Program-made: the position numbers and the translations under genes
Shown here: piece after piece, positions 61,041 to 64,000 of the stretch
How positions within the stretch are numbered: position 1 is the first letter of the stretch
Layout of the letters: each line of letters opens with the position of its first letter
Notes under the pieces: model-generated
Database searches by the model: none
What the model saw: the letters and a program-made list of their open reading frames with translations, nothing else
What the model was told of the DNA's origin: nothing
Origin: Drosophila persimilis
Lineage: Eukaryota > Arthropoda > Insecta > Diptera > Drosophilidae
Assembly (NCBI RefSeq): GCF_003286085.1
Contig: NW_020825298.1
Coordinates: forward strand, 1,736,001 to 1,800,000
Direction: 5' to 3'
Length of the DNA stretch: 64,000 nucleotides

Positions 61041-62828
61041 GAGGACGCCGATCGTTTGGAAGCAGTAAGGATATTGCCTGTTGCCATTTCTCATCCGATC
61101 AGGATCTGTGCTGATTTATCAGCCAGATGGCATAGTTCTGTATCCATTTGAACAACGACCTTTAAAGAAGGTCGGGTATTTCCCACACATTACTTTAATT
61201 CGAAGTTGCACCGTCGACTGAAAAATTTCAGCATTAACTATTTACAAAAACTTGTAGGAAGTATAAAATACAAAAGTATGCTGACAATAAATATGGTACG
61301 TAACATATTATTTAAATTATTTCAGTTTAAACAATTAGTCAAGGAATCATTGAACTTTGACAATAAAGTCTATTTTTCTTTTTCCGCTCACACTTGATTT
61401 CAATTTAAAGGCCAGCCCATATGCGGGTGAAAGATGTTGAGTGTTGCACTATCGATAAGCCAAATGAAACGACGATGACGAGAAATAAAAAAAAAGAGAA
61501 AAAGAAATGGAAAGAGAAAAGGCGGCCGCCGACATGGAAATTGCATTGCCCGAATGGACAGCGCCAGTTGCTGATGTCCTCTCGAGTGGCTTTAGATGGC
61601 GGATGGGAAAATAAACTGGTGCCAAGCGTCGATTTGGTCTGAAAGCCTGCGCGGTGCCTGACCTGAGCTAGCCATTCGTTTGGATTCAATTGCCCTTTTA
61701 TACCCCATCTGTGTCGGTCGGAGGTGGAGTGCCAGGGTATATCCCAACGGGATTGTGCTCAAAATTACCTTCCTTCTTATAGTAGGTACGGGTAGAGAGA
61801 ATGAGAACACAAGAGTTTGTTCTGTTCAATTTACAGATTTCATTCTAATAACCGTTAGTTTGTGGCTTTAAGCTGCTGCAATTTGTCAGCTTTTTGTATA
61901 TGAGAATCTCTTTGCTTCGCCACGTACTCATACCGTGGACATACACACACAGACCAACGACCAGTCGTCACATGGCAATCCGTTAAAACCCCCTGCCACT
62001 GCTCGCTCTCGCTCTCGATTGCCGCCTGCTGGTGTTTTTTCGCGGCAGATAGGTTTTTCTATTCCCTTTGTAATGGCCAGAGATGGTTTAAAGAGGTCGT
62101 TGTCGGCAGAGTCACGAAAAAAAAAAATATTCGGACTTTAAAACGATAACTTACGGAACTTCAAAAGAAGCGGACTGACTGGGAGATATAAAGACTGGAC
62201 CCTTAAAACAACACTTTAAAAAATTTAAGCCATTCAGTGAACGAATAGAACATAAAACATTAAAAAGCAATAGCAGAGATACTTAATCTTTTGGAATCAC
62301 CTCGCTAATACCCCACTATCCGTAACAGACGATCCGCTTGTTAAATTCAATCTTAGCTGATGTTCTGGCAATATAAAACAATTTTCCAAAATGTGTGCAT
62401 GTGCGTGGAATTAAGAAGCGGGCAGATTGTTTTGAACCGCGCCTGTTTTCAGACTAAATAACGTAAGCGTCTATTGTTGATGGTTCATTGTGATGCGAAT
62501 GGTAAATGCGGATTGCAATTCAGCTGCTGATGAGACGCATCCATTGCTATGTCTATGTGTATGACTGGTAAATAGGAACGGGCACAGAGAAAATATTTAA
62601 CGCGTGGTCTGGCAATAAAAGTCAGTGCGCACAATATGCCATCGGAGCCACAGATGCATCCGAATCAGCAGCCGTCGTTTGGAATTCATCTGATTTATGC
62701 GGCTGTCAGCAAAGGCAGCGGATACAGACATATGCGGGTCTTCGGTTGAGCCTAGTTGACGTGGCTGATTGACAAACCGCTGTTTGCCAAAATGAAGAGT
62801 TTGACATGCGGTCGGGCGGCCTAGAGGT
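61041..62828. other. Intergenic DNA, no supported gene
   Basis: This is unique, AT-rich sequence with short frames only. I see no RNA gene or further array copy. Confidence 0.5.
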
Positions 62829-62943
62829 CTGGTGGTGCGGTGCAACAAATCAAAAATTGCTGTTGTTCGACGGCAGACACTGACAAAGGTGAGGCAGTCA
62901 ATATTGCCACTTGGTTTGATTGCATTTGTGGTGATGTATCTAG

Positions 62944-63013
62944 GAGGTGCAGATATTCCAGTTATTGAACTCTCTGCTAACCATGCAACACGGCTATTAT
63001 GAATTGTACTTAG
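62944..63013 (+). CDS. Tentative exon of an unrecognised plus-strand gene
   Basis: A 55-bp candidate intron (62889-62943, AAAG/GTGAGG to GTATCTAG) joins two stretches in phase 0. The upstream one (about 62829-62888) reads LVVRCNKSKIAVVRRQTLTK; this one reads EVQIFQLLNSLLTMQHGYYE and LYL. After that the frame either runs on through GKPFTLLQLNNY to a stop at 63052-63054, or splices at TTAG/GTAAAC. The intron size is typical of flies, but the acceptor has a poor pyrimidine run and I find no start codon, so this may be chance. If real, it converges with the minus-strand gene ending at 63135. Confidence 0.25.
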
Positions 63014-63134
63014 GTAAACCCTTTACACTACTACAACTTAACAATTACTAGAGATGCATGTACTGCTGGAATCATTTAATCTTTAGTTTTTTAGTCCTTC
63101 AGGTATCCGTCTCCACAATACCCTCGTTCTCCCT

Positions 63135-63998
63135 CTATCGCCTCACGTCTGAGTACTCGAAAGCGATGCCCAGGGGACGCTTTCTTGGCTTGAGTGTGTT
63201 TCGCAAATCGACCACACTTAATGTCAATGTCTGTTCGAAGACACCCAGCTTGATGGCCTCCTCGATGCCTTCATCGGTTACCAAGAAACAGCCCAGGACC
63301 TTATCGTGGATCATGTCATGAACTCTCACGTGGTAGACATTATCGCACCGCAGCAAAACCGACATCAAAACCTCACTGAAACTGAGGCCGCCAATCAGCT
63401 CGATAAGCTCGCGGTGAAAACTGTTCAGAATTGGTAGATTCTTGTCCTTACAGAACACGCAATGACTCGATGAACGATCCTTAAGTTTCGAGTTTTTCTG
63501 ATTTGACATTTTCTTTAGCTCAGCTGGCCTCTTTGCATCCATTTGCTTGTCCTGAAACTCCCGATTGAGCGATTTGACATTGGCGATGAGGGAATCCATA
63601 TGATTGCGTATATCGAATATCTTCATGATTTTCAATCTATCCAATTTCTTGTTCAGCTCGAACAACTGCTTGGATATGGCAGATATTAACCCAAATTCGG
63701 AAGGATGCCTCTCGGGATCCGCCTGTGTGGGATATGAGCACGAGGGCTGTAAAAACTGGGAATCGAGACGGGACTTGTCTTGGCTTTTCCCCTTGATATC
63801 GATTCGTTTAAACCACTTATGTTTGGTCTTTGATGGGGAATAGCTGCGAGGATCAATTACTGTATTCTTCGGCTCGGGTAGCTGCTTCGATATTGCAGAT
63901 ATTAACCCAAGATCAAAGGAATAACTCTCGTGATCTGCCCGTATGGGATATGAGCAGGAAGAATCCTGAAGGTTCTCCGTCTGTAAATACGGTTGCAC
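63135..63998 (-). CDS. Unrecognised protein with internal duplication and CxxC motif, probably single exon
   Basis: The frame is open for 287 codons from an ATG at 63998 to TAG and may begin further right, beyond the window. I do not recognise the protein. Residues 14-42 and 86-114 are related: SCSYPIRAD then GLISAISKQL, and SCSYPTQAD then GLISAISKQL. A charged, probably coiled-coil segment follows (about 112-155), then a Lys/Ser-rich linker and HCVFCKDKNLPILNSFH at 179-195. That last motif resembles the first half of a Nanos-type zinc finger, but the second half is absent. The C-terminal 100 residues look like a compact alpha/beta domain. ATTAAA on the minus strand some 60 bp past the stop could serve poly(A) addition. 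Length and composition make a real gene likely. Confidence 0.7.
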   Translation of the reverse strand: MQPYLQTENLQDSSCSYPIRADHESYSFDLGLISAISKQLPEPKNTVIDPRSYSPSKTKHKWFKRIDIKGKSQDKSRLDSQFLQPSCSYPTQADPERHPSEFGLISAISKQLFELNKKLDRLKIMKIFDIRNHMDSLIANVKSLNREFQDKQMDAKRPAELKKMSNQKNSKLKDRSSSHCVFCKDKNLPILNSFHRELIELIGGLSFSEVLMSVLLRCDNVYHVRVHDMIHDKVLGCFLVTDEGIEEAIKLGVFEQTLTLSVVDLRNTLKPRKRPLGIAFEYSDVRR

Positions 63999-64000
63999 AA

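Overview
The window is nuclear DNA from a Drosophila-type fly. The signs are 50-55 bp introns flanked by consensus splice sites, very long introns rich in CA/TA microsatellites, a DINE-1-like Helitron remnant, and two recognisable insect genes. The species cannot be fixed from the sequence; the DINE-1-like remnant suits the obscura group, but that is only an inference.

Left part (1-30 kb). A two-exon gene on the minus strand (7255-6819) encodes a TAF12-type histone-fold protein that most resembles the testis-specific TAF12 paralogue rye. Further right, a plus-strand gene of at least five coding exons (12057-27626) encodes a homologue of R7BP/RGS7BP, the membrane anchor of R7 RGS-Gbeta5 complexes. 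All four of its introns keep frame, the codon phases agree at every junction, and the protein ends in a basic stretch followed by a Cys-Cys pair. A short spliced minus-strand gene (28765-28258) converges on its 3' end. Fragments of another possible minus-strand gene lie at 11.25-9.92 kb.

Middle (30-42 kb). I could support no gene here. It is unique non-coding DNA with microsatellites and one good match to the CTCF core consensus.

Right part (42-60.3 kb). This is the striking feature: about 17.5 kb of tandem repeats with a 316-318 bp unit, roughly 57 units, enclosed by two long, diverged inverted repeats (41967-42418 and 59894-60287). The whole looks like one 18.3 kb foldback-like element whose interior has become a satellite array. 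Inside it are 209-bp deletion units, higher-order repeats of 526, 632 and about 1241 bp, a small hairpin whose 4-nt loop occurs in both orientations, and one unit that seems to preserve the intermediate of that flip. A diverged, inverted copy of the unit lies outside the array beside the DINE-1-like remnant.

Right edge (61-64 kb). A minus-strand single-exon ORF of at least 287 codons (63998-63135) encodes an unrecognised protein with an internal duplication and a CxxC motif. A possible small plus-strand spliced gene converges on it. The genes show no obvious shared pathway.
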